Assembly: GCF_020886775.1 (NCBI RefSeq)
Contig: NZ_AP024525.1
Coordinates: forward strand, 3,782,001-3,846,000
Direction of reading: 5' to 3'
Origin: Sinomonas cyclohexanicum
GTDB taxonomy: Bacteria; Actinomycetota; Actinomycetes; Actinomycetales; Micrococcaceae
DNA length: 64,000 nt
The notes under the pieces were generated by a model. The model searched no databases and was not told the origin of the DNA. It saw nothing but the letters and a program-made list of their open reading frames with translations. Position 1 is the stretch's first letter. Each line of letters begins with the position of its first letter. The position numbers and the translations under genes are program-made. This document shows positions 47,005-55,662 of this stretch, piece after piece.

Positions 47005-47049
47005 GGACGAACCGTACCAGCGTGCCGGTGCCGCCTGTACGGTTCGTCC
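47005..47049. repeat. 13-bp inverted repeat between the permease genes
   Basis: GGACGAACCGTAC (47005-47017) and GTACGGTTCGTCC (47037-47049) are perfect reverse complements around 19 bases. The element lies in the gene-free stretch 46919-47386, upstream of both divergent permeases; it may be an operator or a hairpin. Apart from the promoter at 47260 I see nothing else in this stretch. Confidence 0.6.
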
Positions 47050-47259
47050 TCTAACCTGCGCGGGCCGGCGCTCTGCGACGGCCGGTGGCACAGGCGGGGA
47101 CCACGCCCGCGTGGGATTCAGCCCAGTGTAAAACCTATGTTTCCAGATGAAAAGCGCGACTGCGCGTCGAGGCGCGAATCCCGCGCCGCGACTGGGATTC
47201 GGAGCCCTCGGCCGCAGGGCCGCCGGCGTCACGGACAAGCCCGGACCGCAAGAGGGTCT

Positions 47260-47289
47260 TGCGTTCGTAAATCATCCATGTTTATAGTT
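47260..47289 (+). promoter_or_regulatory. Promoter of the APC permease/P450 operon
   Basis: TTGCGT (47260-47265) and TATAGT (47284-47289) are 18 bases apart in the most A/T-rich stretch of the region. The expected start near 47296 gives a leader of about 90 bases. Confidence 0.5.
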
Positions 47290-47386
47290 TTTCCACGAAG
47301 CGGTGCTGTGGTCTCCATCACAGGCAATGGTGACCGGCACCGCATCGACCCCCACCCCCTTTGACCCGCCCCACTGAGGAGGCACC

Positions 47387-48895
47387 GTGACAACTGACAC
47401 CGCTGGGTCTGCTCCGCAGGCTCCGAGCGCCGGTCAGCTCGAGCAGCACGACGAGGACACCGCGCACCTGGCGTCCTTGGGCTATTCCTATGACACCACC
47501 TTCAAGCGCGAGATGACGTTCTGGGGGAACGTCTCGCTCGGCTTCACGTATCTCTCGCCCGTCGTCGGCATCTACTCCCTCTTCTCCGTCTCCCTCGGCA
47601 TCGCCGGGCCGCCCATGTTCTGGTCGCTCGTCGTGGTGGGACTCGGGCAGCTGTTCGTCGCCCTCATCTTCGGCGAGGTCGTCTCGAACTACCCGGTCGC
47701 CGGCGGCATCTATCCCTGGGCCCGCAGGCTCTGGGGCCGCAAGTGGGCGTGGATGGGAGGTTGGGTCTACCTCGTGGCCCTCCTCACCACGATCGCCTCG
47801 GTCGCCTACGGCGCCGGACCGTACCTCGCGGGCTTCCTCGGCCTGGAGAACAACGTCGACACCACGATTGTGGCGGCCCTCGTCCTCATCGCCCTCGCGA
47901 CGGTCCTGAACCTCATGGGCACCAAGATCCTCAACCGCGTGGCCATGATCGGCCTCATCGCCGAGCTCTGCGGGGCGATCGCCGTGGGCGCCTGGCTCCT
48001 CATCGCGAACCGCCATCAGGATCTGTCCGTCCTGTTCAACTCGTTCGGCTCAGGCGACGGCTCGAACTACTTCTTCGCGTTCGCCGCCGCGGGCCTCATC
48101 GGCATCTTCCAGTACTACGGATTCGAGGCCTGCGGCGACGTGGCCGAGGAGGTGCCCAACCCCGGGCGCACCATCCCGAAGGCGATGCGCACCACCATCT
48201 ACATCGGCGGCGCGGCCGCGATGTTCGTGTGCTTCTCCCTCATCCTCGCGGTCCCCGACCTCGGCAAGGTCATCTCGGGAGAGGACACCGACCCGCTCAG
48301 CACGGTTCTCGAGAACGCGTTCGGCCCGATCGGCTACCACGTGGTCCTCGGCGTGGTCCTGATCTCCTTCATCTCGTGCGTCCTCAGCCTCCAGGCCGCG
48401 GCCAGCCGCCTCTCCTACGCGATGGCCCGTGACGGCATCCTCCCCTTCAGCGGCCTCCTCGGGAAGTTCAGCGAGAAGCGCCACGTCCCGCCGTACTCCC
48501 TGCTCGTCGCCGCGGTGTTCCCGGCAGTGGTCGTGCTCGCCTCCAAGTTCTCAGCCGACGCGCTCGTCGCGATCATCTCCTTCGCAGCCATGGGCATGTA
48601 CCTCGGCTTCCAGATGGTTGTCCTCGCGGCGCTGCGGGCCCGGCTGCGCGGCTGGAAGCCGGCGGGCAAGTTCCAGCTCGGCACGTGGGGCATCCCGGTC
48701 AACATCCTCGCCCTCGTCTGGGGCGTGCTCGGCATGGTCAACATGGCCTGGCCGCGCACGCCGGACGTCGACTGGTGGCAGAACTGGATCGTCCTGCTGT
48801 CCACCGTGATCGTCATCGGCATCGGCGGGATCTACATGGCCGTCAAGAAGCCCTACCTGCGCGGCGACGCCCCCGCCGCCGACGCGCACGTCTGA
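47387..48895 (+). CDS. APC-superfamily amino acid/amine permease
   Basis: The 502-residue protein has 12 membrane segments, with WGNVSLGFTYLSPVVGIYSLF, FGEVVSNYPVAGGIYPWARRLWG and YYGFEACGDVAEEVPNPGRTIPKAMR typical of the amino acid-choline-type (ACT/APA) branch of APC transporters, which carry GABA, choline, amino acids or amines. It is the first gene of a run of same-strand genes (P450, ferredoxin, reductase and others), 39 bases ahead of the P450, so it is probably the uptake system for the substrate of that pathway. The start is the GTG/ATG at 47387 after GAGG. Confidence 0.83.
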   Translation: MTTDTAGSAPQAPSAGQLEQHDEDTAHLASLGYSYDTTFKREMTFWGNVSLGFTYLSPVVGIYSLFSVSLGIAGPPMFWSLVVVGLGQLFVALIFGEVVSNYPVAGGIYPWARRLWGRKWAWMGGWVYLVALLTTIASVAYGAGPYLAGFLGLENNVDTTIVAALVLIALATVLNLMGTKILNRVAMIGLIAELCGAIAVGAWLLIANRHQDLSVLFNSFGSGDGSNYFFAFAAAGLIGIFQYYGFEACGDVAEEVPNPGRTIPKAMRTTIYIGGAAAMFVCFSLILAVPDLGKVISGEDTDPLSTVLENAFGPIGYHVVLGVVLISFISCVLSLQAAASRLSYAMARDGILPFSGLLGKFSEKRHVPPYSLLVAAVFPAVVVLASKFSADALVAIISFAAMGMYLGFQMVVLAALRARLRGWKPAGKFQLGTWGIPVNILALVWGVLGMVNMAWPRTPDVDWWQNWIVLLSTVIVIGIGGIYMAVKKPYLRGDAPAADAHV

Positions 48896-48934
48896 TCCCC
48901 TCCTCACCGCACCACCCTTCGAAAGGATGCCGCC

Positions 48935-50149
48935 ATGAGCATCGATGCCCGGCTCGGCGAGAGCCTCGACGCCCCTTATCTGGACATCTCGGACCCGAGC
49001 TTTGCGATGCAGTCCGAGCAGCTGCGCACCGCCCGCGAGGCCAGCTGGTACGCGCGCACCAACTATGGGATCGCCGTCCTGCGCTACGCGGAGGTCAGCA
49101 AGCTCCTCAAGAGCCCCCAGCTGTCCCAGGGGAGCAAGAAGTGGCCGGACCACAACGGCGTCCACGGCGGCCTGTTCTACGACTGGTGGACCAAGAACCT
49201 CCTCGTCCTCGAGGGCGAGGACCACCACCGGATCCGCCGCCTCCTCAACCCGGCGTTCTCGCCCAAGCTCATCAAGGAGCTCGTGCCGCGCTTCCAGGAG
49301 CTCGCCAACGAACTCGTCGATGCCTTCATCGACAAGGGCGAGGCCGAGTTCGTGCGGGACTTCGCCGAGCCGTACGCGACCCGCGTCCTGACGATCCTGC
49401 TGGGCATCCCGGAGAGCGAGTGGCCGAAGATCGCGCGCCTCGCCTCGACGGTCGGCCTAGCGCTCGGCGTCACGTTCAAGCGGGACCTCGACAAGGTCGA
49501 GGCCGCGGTCGCCGAGCTCTACGAGTACGCGGAGGATCTCATCCGCGACCGCCAGGCCAACCCGGGCGAGGACTTCGTCAGCCGGCTCGTCCTCGCGAGC
49601 CGCGACGGGGACCGACTCAGCGACGAGGAGCTGCGCAACGCGCTCGTCCTGCTGATCTTCGGCGGCATGGACACGACCCGCAACCAGCTCGGCCTCGCCA
49701 TGCAGTCCTTCATCCGCAATCCGCAGCAGTGGGAGCTCCTCGCGCAGCGCCCGGACCTCGGCGGCAAGGCCGTCGAGGAGGTCATGCGGACCAACCCGAC
49801 CGTCACGTGGGTCACCCGCGAGGCGGTGGAGGACTTCGAGTACCAGGGCCTCACGATCGCCAAGGGCACCACGGTGCACCTCTTCACCCAGTCCTCCGGC
49901 ACGGACCCCCGCGCCTTCCCGGATCCGGAGATCGACCTGCTCGCCGAGCACGCGCCGCACTACGGGTTCGGCGGCGGCGTCCACCACTGCCTCGGCCACT
50001 TCGTGGCCCGCGCGGACATGAGCGAGGCCCTGCCGCTCCTGGCCCGCCGCCTCGCGAACATCCGCCTCGCCGGCGGTGACGAGTGGCTCCCTGACTCGGG
50101 CAACACCGGTCCGGTCCGCCTCCCCATCGCCTTCGACAAGCGCGCCTGA
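48935..50149 (+). CDS. Cytochrome P450, mor/pip (CYP151)-like by context
   Basis: The 404-residue protein is a class I P450: GGMDTTRN in helix I (about residues 243-250), EEVMR (ExxR motif, about 281-285) and the heme loop FGGGVHHCLGHF with Cys352 as the iron ligand. It accepts electrons from the ferredoxin and reductase encoded right behind it. Gene order P450-ferredoxin-reductase-glutamine synthetase matches the mycobacterial morpholine/piperidine oxidation loci, in which the P450 (CYP151) hydroxylates the carbon next to the ring nitrogen. The substrate here is inferred from this and is not proved. ATG 48935 follows GAAAGGA. I cannot assign a CYP family by sequence identity. Confidence 0.85.
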   Translation: MSIDARLGESLDAPYLDISDPSFAMQSEQLRTAREASWYARTNYGIAVLRYAEVSKLLKSPQLSQGSKKWPDHNGVHGGLFYDWWTKNLLVLEGEDHHRIRRLLNPAFSPKLIKELVPRFQELANELVDAFIDKGEAEFVRDFAEPYATRVLTILLGIPESEWPKIARLASTVGLALGVTFKRDLDKVEAAVAELYEYAEDLIRDRQANPGEDFVSRLVLASRDGDRLSDEELRNALVLLIFGGMDTTRNQLGLAMQSFIRNPQQWELLAQRPDLGGKAVEEVMRTNPTVTWVTREAVEDFEYQGLTIAKGTTVHLFTQSSGTDPRAFPDPEIDLLAEHAPHYGFGGGVHHCLGHFVARADMSEALPLLARRLANIRLAGGDEWLPDSGNTGPVRLPIAFDKRA

Positions 50150-50188
50150 CGCGCCCTTCACCACGAGACCCCGAAAGGAAGCACAGCC

Positions 50189-50380
50189 ATGCCCAGCATC
50201 ACCGTTGACCGCTCCCTCTGCGACAACCACGGCCAGTGCGCCATCGCCGCCCCGGACGTGTTCCGCATGAACGCCGACGGCATCCTCGAGTACGAGGAGA
50301 CGTTCGACGACGCGCTCCTGGACGAGGTCGAGGAGGCCATCGACGTCTGCCCCCTCCAGGCCATCTTCCTCAAGGACTAG
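50189..50380 (+). CDS. [3Fe-4S] ferredoxin
   Basis: The 63-residue protein has Cys11, Cys17 and Cys54-Pro, i.e. a C-x5-C...CP pattern with a non-Cys residue in place of the second ligand of a 4Fe cluster, as in the 3Fe-4S ferredoxins that serve actinobacterial P450s. It shuttles electrons between the reductase and the P450. The start follows AAAGGA by 11 bases. It sits 40 bases after the P450 stop. Confidence 0.92.
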   Translation: MPSITVDRSLCDNHGQCAIAAPDVFRMNADGILEYEETFDDALLDEVEEAIDVCPLQAIFLKD

Positions 50381-50382
50381 CG

Positions 50383-51684
50383 GTGGAGACGCCAGAGTCC
50401 CAGCGGAGGATCGTCGTCGTCGGCGCCTCCCTCGGCGGCCTCCGGGCGGCCGAGCAGCTGCGGGCCGCGGGGTGGGGCGGGGAGATCGTCGTCGTCGGCG
50501 ATGAGCCCCACATGCCGTACAACCGGCCGCCGCTGTCGAAGGCACAGCTCGCGGCGCCAGGGACCGCCGAGGAGGCCCACGCCGCCCTCGCGTTCCGGCC
50601 ACGCCGCAGCGCCACGGGGATCGAGTGGCGGCTCGGCAGCGCGGTCGCCTCGGCGGACCTCGCCGCCGGGACGGTCACGATGGCTGATGGCGGGAGCCTC
50701 GCCTTCGACGGGCTCGTCGTCGCCACGGGCCTCCGCCCTGCCCGGGTCGCCGCGCCGGGGCCGCTCGCCGGCCGGCACGTGGTCCGATCCCTCGGGGACG
50801 CGCTCGGCCTGAGGGCCGAGCTTGTCCCCGGCGCCCGCGTCGTCGTGGTCGGCGCCGGCTTCATCGGGTGCGAGGTCGCGGCGACCGCCGTCGGCCTCGG
50901 CTGCGAGGTCACGCTCGTCGAAGGCTCGAGCGGCCCCATGGAGCGCTCGGTCGGTGGGCAGCTCTCGGCCGGCGTCCGGGAGCTGCTGCGCTCACGCGGG
51001 GTCGAATGCCTGCCGGGTGTGCGCGTCGCCGAGTTCCTCGCGGTCGGCGCCCGGGCATCGGGAACGCACGACGGCGCGCGCTGCGGCGGCGTCCGGCTCA
51101 CCGACGGCCTGGTGGTCGCCACGGACGTGGTCGTCGAGGCGGTCGGCTCCGACGCGAACGTCGAGTGGCTCGAGGGCAATGGCCTCGACCTGGGTGACGG
51201 CGTCCTGTGTGATGCGTCCATGCGGGCGCTCGGCGCCGTTGCCCCGGGCGACTCCGAGCTGGCCGCACCCGTAGCCCGCGGGCGGGTCGTGGCGGTGGGC
51301 GACGTGGCCCGCTACCCCGACCGGATCACCGGCGGACCCGCCCGACGCGTCGAGCACTGGGCCACCCCCACGGACACGGCGAAGCTCGCCGCCCCGGCAC
51401 TCGTCGCCGCGCTGCGCGGGACGGAGGCCCCCGAGGCCGAGGCGCCCCTGCCCTCGTTCTGGACCGACCTGTTCGGCCTGCGGATCCAGGGCGTCGGCAG
51501 CCCCGGCCTCGCCGACGAGGTCGAGGTCCTCGAGGGCGATCCCGCCAGGCCGGCGGACGGCGTGGCCGTCGCCTACCGCCGGGAGGGCCGGCTGATCGGC
51601 ACCGTCACGGGCGCGATCCCGGCCGACCGGCACCTCACGTACCGGCAGGCCGTCCTCGACGAGCTGCGCGGCGTCCCCGCGTGA
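50383..51684 (+). CDS. NAD(P)H:ferredoxin reductase (FAD-dependent)
   Basis: The 433-residue protein has an FAD motif IVVVGASLGGLRAAEQL at residues about 9-25, an NAD motif VVVVGAGFIGCEVA at about 148-161 and AVGDVARYPD near 305. It belongs to the BphA4/CamA-like pyridine-nucleotide disulfide oxidoreductase family and carries electrons from NAD(P)H to the adjacent ferredoxin. GTG 50383 follows AAGGA by six bases, only two bases after the ferredoxin stop, which fixes the gene in the operon. The variant second Gly (GASLGG) in the first motif is tolerated in this family. Confidence 0.88.
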   Translation: METPESQRRIVVVGASLGGLRAAEQLRAAGWGGEIVVVGDEPHMPYNRPPLSKAQLAAPGTAEEAHAALAFRPRRSATGIEWRLGSAVASADLAAGTVTMADGGSLAFDGLVVATGLRPARVAAPGPLAGRHVVRSLGDALGLRAELVPGARVVVVGAGFIGCEVAATAVGLGCEVTLVEGSSGPMERSVGGQLSAGVRELLRSRGVECLPGVRVAEFLAVGARASGTHDGARCGGVRLTDGLVVATDVVVEAVGSDANVEWLEGNGLDLGDGVLCDASMRALGAVAPGDSELAAPVARGRVVAVGDVARYPDRITGGPARRVEHWATPTDTAKLAAPALVAALRGTEAPEAEAPLPSFWTDLFGLRIQGVGSPGLADEVEVLEGDPARPADGVAVAYRREGRLIGTVTGAIPADRHLTYRQAVLDELRGVPA

Positions 51685-51781
51685 CCCGCGCCGGCGTGAG
51701 CCGTTCCCACGTGACCCGTTCCTTCCTGACATGACTCCCCCTGGGCGAACACCGCCCGGGCCTGACGAAAAGAGATCCACC

Positions 51782-53203
51782 ATGACCATCCAGGACCTGT
51801 CGCCCAGCGCGCTCCGCCGCGCCCTCGACGACCGCGACGCCTTCGCCGAGCACCGCGAGCGCAACCTCCGCCCCGAGACCGTCCGCGAACTCGGCGAGAA
51901 GATCGCCGCGAGCGGCGTCGAGTACATCTACTACGCCCTCCCGACCATCGGCTCGCGCATGGTGGCCAAGATGGTCCCGGCCAGGCACTTCCGCCGCAAC
52001 CTCGAGAAGGGCATCGCGTTCCACCGCACGGCCCTGTCCGACCTGCAGAACGACCGCTACGGCAACCTGATCGGCGGCGGCATCGAGGCCCGCGAGTTCT
52101 GGGGCCTGCCCGAGCCGGACACGTTCGTGGTGCTCCCGTGGGACACGTCGGTGGCGCGCATCTTCTGCACCGCCTACGAGCCGCCGCACCTGCCCGAAGT
52201 GGGCGGGCGTCCCCTCGCCCTCGACACGCGCTCGCTCCTCATTCGCGCGCACGCCGACTTCACGGCGCGCACCGGATTCGAGGTCCGCTCGGGCACCGAG
52301 CCGGAGATGACGTGGGAGGGCCCCGGCCTCGAGGTCGTCAAGAAGCCGGGCTCGAGCCCCGCCTACCAGGTCGAGAACCTCGAACGCATGCGCCCCATCT
52401 ACAAGCAACTCGTCTCCTACGCGCAGGCCATGGGCCTGGACATGATCGAGGGAGACTACGAGGACGACGGCCAGATCGAGCTCAACTGGATGTACGACCG
52501 GATCGAGAACACCGCCGACCGGCTCGTGACCTACCGCCAGATCTGCAAGCAGGTGGCCCGCGAGTTCGGCGTCACCGCGAGCTTCATGCCCAAGCCGTAC
52601 AACGGCCAGATGGGCAACGGCTGCCACCACAACCTGAGCCTGTGGGACGGCGACACGAACGTCACCGAGGACGCCGGCAGGGTCGAGCTGCACGTCTCCG
52701 AGACCGCGAAGCACGCGATCGGCGGCCTCCTGGCCCACGCCCGCGGCTCGATGGCGGTCATGGCCTCGACCGTTAACTCCTACAAGCGCTTCTGGGACGC
52801 CGGCCAGTTCGCCCCGAGCACGGCGAACTGGGGGCTCGACTCGCGCGGGTGCCTCGTGCGGATCTCGGCCAACGGCCGCATGGAGTACCGGGTTCCGGAC
52901 GCCGCGGTCAACCCCTACCTCTCCCACACGCTCATCCTCGCGGCAATGGAGGACGGCCTCGAGCGCCGCCTCGACCCGGGCGCCCCGGACGCGGGCGGCA
53001 CGGACCTCCCCGCGATCGGCGGCCAGCTGCCGCTCACGCTGGGCGAGGCCATCGACGCGTTCGTGGCCGACACGACCCTCACGGGCCGCCTCCCCGGCGA
53101 CCTCGTGGAGATCTACACGCAGCTCAAGCAGGAGGAGTGGGCCCGCTACTGCGGCGCCATCACCGAGTGGGACCGCGAGATGTACTGGGAGACGATCCCG
53201 TGA
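51782..53203 (+). CDS. Glutamine synthetase-family ligase (gamma-glutamyl-amine synthetase-like)
   Basis: The 473-residue protein has the glutamine-synthetase core: GTEPEMTWEG (metal-binding Glu), EGDYEDDGQIELNW, NGCHHNLSLWDG (the His-rich substrate loop) and STANWGLDSRGCLVRIS with the catalytic Arg region. It has no C-terminal adenylylation-type Tyr loop, so it is not the housekeeping GlnA. Such enzymes ligate glutamate to ammonia, ethanolamine or polyamines with ATP. In the mycobacterial mor/pip loci a glutamine-synthetase-like gene follows the P450 system in the same way. It is 97 bases after the reductase and overlaps the next gene. ATG 51782 is preferred to an upstream ATG 51731 that lies outside the family N-terminus. 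Confidence 0.82.
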   Translation: MTIQDLSPSALRRALDDRDAFAEHRERNLRPETVRELGEKIAASGVEYIYYALPTIGSRMVAKMVPARHFRRNLEKGIAFHRTALSDLQNDRYGNLIGGGIEAREFWGLPEPDTFVVLPWDTSVARIFCTAYEPPHLPEVGGRPLALDTRSLLIRAHADFTARTGFEVRSGTEPEMTWEGPGLEVVKKPGSSPAYQVENLERMRPIYKQLVSYAQAMGLDMIEGDYEDDGQIELNWMYDRIENTADRLVTYRQICKQVAREFGVTASFMPKPYNGQMGNGCHHNLSLWDGDTNVTEDAGRVELHVSETAKHAIGGLLAHARGSMAVMASTVNSYKRFWDAGQFAPSTANWGLDSRGCLVRISANGRMEYRVPDAAVNPYLSHTLILAAMEDGLERRLDPGAPDAGGTDLPAIGGQLPLTLGEAIDAFVADTTLTGRLPGDLVEIYTQLKQEEWARYCGAITEWDREMYWETIP

Positions 53204-53955
53204 GCCGTGAGACTCCCGGCGGGACCCTCGTCCCCGGCGTCCTGCAGCTCGCGTGCATCGACTCCGACGCGCCGCCCCTCTTCGGCCTGCGCGACGAACA
53301 CGGCGTGCGCCGCGGCTACGAGCCGGCCGCCGCGGACCTCGTCGCCGCCGAGCTCGGCCTGACCGTCCAGTGGGTGTACCTCGCGTGGGACGACATGCTC
53401 ACCGCGGTCGCCGAGCACCGCGTCGACGCGGTGTGGTGCGGCCAGGGGATCATCCCCGAGCGCGAGGCCGTCGTGGACTTCACCGACCCGTATGCCGTCT
53501 TCGATGAGACCGTCCTGGTCCGCAAGGGCGACCCGGCCCGCAGCCGGTGGGAACTCAACGGGTACCGGGTCGCGGCGATCGAGGGCAGCGCGAACATGCG
53601 CCTCGCGGTGACGTTCGACGGCGCGATCCCCGTCGCGTTCACCGGCGCGGACGTCTTCGGCGACATGCTCGCGGCCCTCAAGCGCGGCGACGTCGACGCG
53701 ATGGTCGACGACGACGTCGTGACCGTCCCGCTCGGTGACGACCCGGCCTACGACGTCGCGTTCACCGTCCGCACGGGAAACCGCTGGGGCGTCGGCGTCG
53801 CGAAGGACAACCCCGCCCTCCGCGAGCGCCTCAACGCCGCGCTCGCGGCCGTGGTCGCGGACGGCCGGCTCGCCGCCGTCTGGGCGGACTGGATGCCGCA
53901 CCTGGCGTTCCCGCTCGGAACGCCGGCCGTGCAGCTCGACGAGGTCCGCGCATGA
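53200..53955 (+). CDS. Solute-binding-domain protein without signal peptide
   Basis: The 251-residue protein is a bacterial extracellular solute-binding domain (SBP_bac_3 type, amino acid binding): PPLFGLRDEHGVRRGYEPAAADLVAAELG, AVWCGQGIIPEREAVVDFTDPY and VAAIEGSANMRLAVT. No signal peptide, lipobox or membrane segment precedes it, and no ABC permease or ATPase gene is near. GTG 53200 overlaps the ligase stop (GTGA) and the end overlaps the next gene, so it is part of the operon. A cytoplasmic ligand-binding or enzymatic role is more likely than transport. The Asp residues that bind amino acids in the family are kept. Confidence 0.75.
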   Translation: MSRETPGGTLVPGVLQLACIDSDAPPLFGLRDEHGVRRGYEPAAADLVAAELGLTVQWVYLAWDDMLTAVAEHRVDAVWCGQGIIPEREAVVDFTDPYAVFDETVLVRKGDPARSRWELNGYRVAAIEGSANMRLAVTFDGAIPVAFTGADVFGDMLAALKRGDVDAMVDDDVVTVPLGDDPAYDVAFTVRTGNRWGVGVAKDNPALRERLNAALAAVVADGRLAAVWADWMPHLAFPLGTPAVQLDEVRA

Positions 53956-54677
53956 GCCCGCGCCCGCTCATCGGCGTCCCCGGCATGTGGTCCGCGGGGG
54001 TCAAGGGACTCCGGTTCGACGGCGTGGCCGTCGCGGTCGAGGTGCTCCGTTCGATCGACCGCGCCGGGGGCGAGCCCGTGATCCTCTACCCCGCCAGCGC
54101 GGAGGGCGCGGCGGGGCAGGTGGGGCGCGTGGACGCCGTCGTGCTTCCGGGCGGCGCCGACATCGACCCGGCCCTCTACGGCGAGGAGCCGCACGAGGAG
54201 TATGGTCCCACCGACTACGCCGGGCAGGACGCGTTCGAGCTGGGCGTCATCGACGCGTGCGTCGCGCAAGGCGTGCCGCTCCTGGCGATCTGCCGCGGGA
54301 TGCAGCTGCTCAACGTGGGCCGCGGCGGGACGCTCGTGCAGCACCTCGGGCCGGGCGGCGTCCAGCACCGTGGCGAGGTGCATGGAGTCCGCATCGAGCC
54401 CGGCTCGCTGCTGGCCGGTGCGATCGGCGGGCTCGGGGCGGACGCGTCGAGCTACCACCACCAGGCCGTCGGCACGCTCGGGGCGGGGCTGCGCGTCACG
54501 GCCCGCGCGGCCGACGGAGTCGTCGAGGCCCTCGAGCTCCCGGGGGCCGAGGTCCTCGCCGTCCAGTGGCACCCCGAGGACCTCGCGGCCTCCTCGGCCA
54601 GCGACCACGCGCTCTTCGAGTGGGTCGTGGACCGGGCGCGCGTGCGCGGAGGACGGCTCGCGGGGGTCCCCGCGTGA
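53952..54677 (+). CDS. Class I amidotransferase-fold hydrolase, PuuD-like
   Basis: The 241-residue protein has the peptidase C26 triad: Cys114 in AICRGMQLLN, His207 and Glu209 in VQWHPED, with the conserved HHQAV segment between. PuuD, the best-known relative, hydrolyses gamma-glutamyl-GABA to glutamate and GABA. It is read together with the solute-binding gene (four-base overlap) and overlaps the following paralogue by four bases. It fits the gamma-glutamylation step of the ligase. Confidence 0.85.
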   Translation: MSPRPLIGVPGMWSAGVKGLRFDGVAVAVEVLRSIDRAGGEPVILYPASAEGAAGQVGRVDAVVLPGGADIDPALYGEEPHEEYGPTDYAGQDAFELGVIDACVAQGVPLLAICRGMQLLNVGRGGTLVQHLGPGGVQHRGEVHGVRIEPGSLLAGAIGGLGADASSYHHQAVGTLGAGLRVTARAADGVVEALELPGAEVLAVQWHPEDLAASSASDHALFEWVVDRARVRGGRLAGVPA

Positions 54678-55513
54678 GCGGGCAGCTCGCCGTCGCGTGG
54701 GAGGCGGTAGCGCCCGACGGCGCCCACCTCCTGCCGGACGACGCGCCCCGCATCGCGGTGGTCGTCTCCCTGACGTTCCCGGGCATGGGGCCAGAGGCGC
54801 ACGCGATCATGGAGGCCTTCACGCGCACCGCGTTCCAGGAGCTCGTGGACCAGGGTGCGCGGCCGTTCCTCGTGGACAGCGCCGTGCAGGACCCGGAGCA
54901 CGCCGCGCTGGCGGCCCGGTCGGACGGCGTCCTGTTCCTCGGCGGCGGCGACGTGCACGCCTCGTTCTACGGGCACGACGGCCCGGTGCCCCACGAGTAC
55001 GGCGTGGACTACCCGGCGGACGTGTTCTGCCTCGACCTCGTGCGCCGGGCCGTCGAGGCCGACCAGACGGTCCTCGCGGTCTGTCGCGGCTCGCAGCTGC
55101 TCAACGTGGCACTGGGCGGCACGCTCGTGCCGGACATCGTGCCGTCGGACCTGCACAAGGGCCGGCCGGGGGAGCCGCTGTTCCTCGACGAGGAGGTCCT
55201 CCTGGCTCCCGGCAGCAAGGTGGCCGGGATCTACGGGCGCACGCGCGCCGTCGTGCGGTCCGGGCACCATCAGGCGGTGGCGGACGTCGCGCCCGGGCTT
55301 GTGGTCACGGCCCGCGCGCACGACGGCGTGGTCGAGGGCACCGAGCACCCCGGCCGGACGTGGGTGGTCGCCACCCAGTGGCACCCCGAGGACCCCGACG
55401 GACCCGCGGAGGACCGCAGGGCCCTGTTCGGCGCGTTCGTCGCGCAGGCGCGCACCGCCCTCATGGGCCCGGGTGCCGCCATCCGAGGGGCCGAAGAACC
55501 CGCGGCCTGCTGA
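54674..55513 (+). CDS. Second class I amidotransferase-fold hydrolase, PuuD-like
   Basis: The 279-residue protein has the same triad (Cys137 in AVCRGSQLLN, His237 and Glu239 in TQWHPED) and a longer N-terminus than its neighbour. The sequences outside the motifs differ clearly, so the two have probably different substrates rather than arising by a recent copy. GTG 54674 overlaps the stop of the first. It is the last gene of the operon, before a hairpin. Confidence 0.83.
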   Translation: MSGQLAVAWEAVAPDGAHLLPDDAPRIAVVVSLTFPGMGPEAHAIMEAFTRTAFQELVDQGARPFLVDSAVQDPEHAALAARSDGVLFLGGGDVHASFYGHDGPVPHEYGVDYPADVFCLDLVRRAVEADQTVLAVCRGSQLLNVALGGTLVPDIVPSDLHKGRPGEPLFLDEEVLLAPGSKVAGIYGRTRAVVRSGHHQAVADVAPGLVVTARAHDGVVEGTEHPGRTWVVATQWHPEDPDGPAEDRRALFGAFVAQARTALMGPGAAIRGAEEPAAC

Positions 55514-55534
55514 GGCGGGCCGCGGAACAGAGGC

Positions 55535-55581
55535 GAGGGGCCGTCGTCGTGCGTGGTCAGGACGCGCGACGGCGGCCCCTC
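55535..55581. terminator. Terminator of the P450/PuuD operon
   Basis: Two 19-base arms (55535-55553 and 55563-55581) pair with two irregular positions around a 9-base loop, 22 bases after the operon end. It also faces the regulator gene that ends at 55663. Confidence 0.7.
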
Positions 55582-55596
55582 TGCCGTGCCCGGGGC

Positions 55597-55655
55597 GCCG
55601 TCCCGCCTACCCTGCCTTCCCGCCGGCTGCCGTCCCGCCTACCCTGCCTTCCCGC
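55597..55655. repeat. Two 27-bp direct repeats
   Basis: A 27-bp unit ending CTACCCTGCCTTCCCGC occurs at 55597-55623 and 55629-55655, six bases apart. It lies between the terminator and the end of the regulator gene. Confidence 0.75.
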
Positions 55656-55662
55656 GTGGCGG

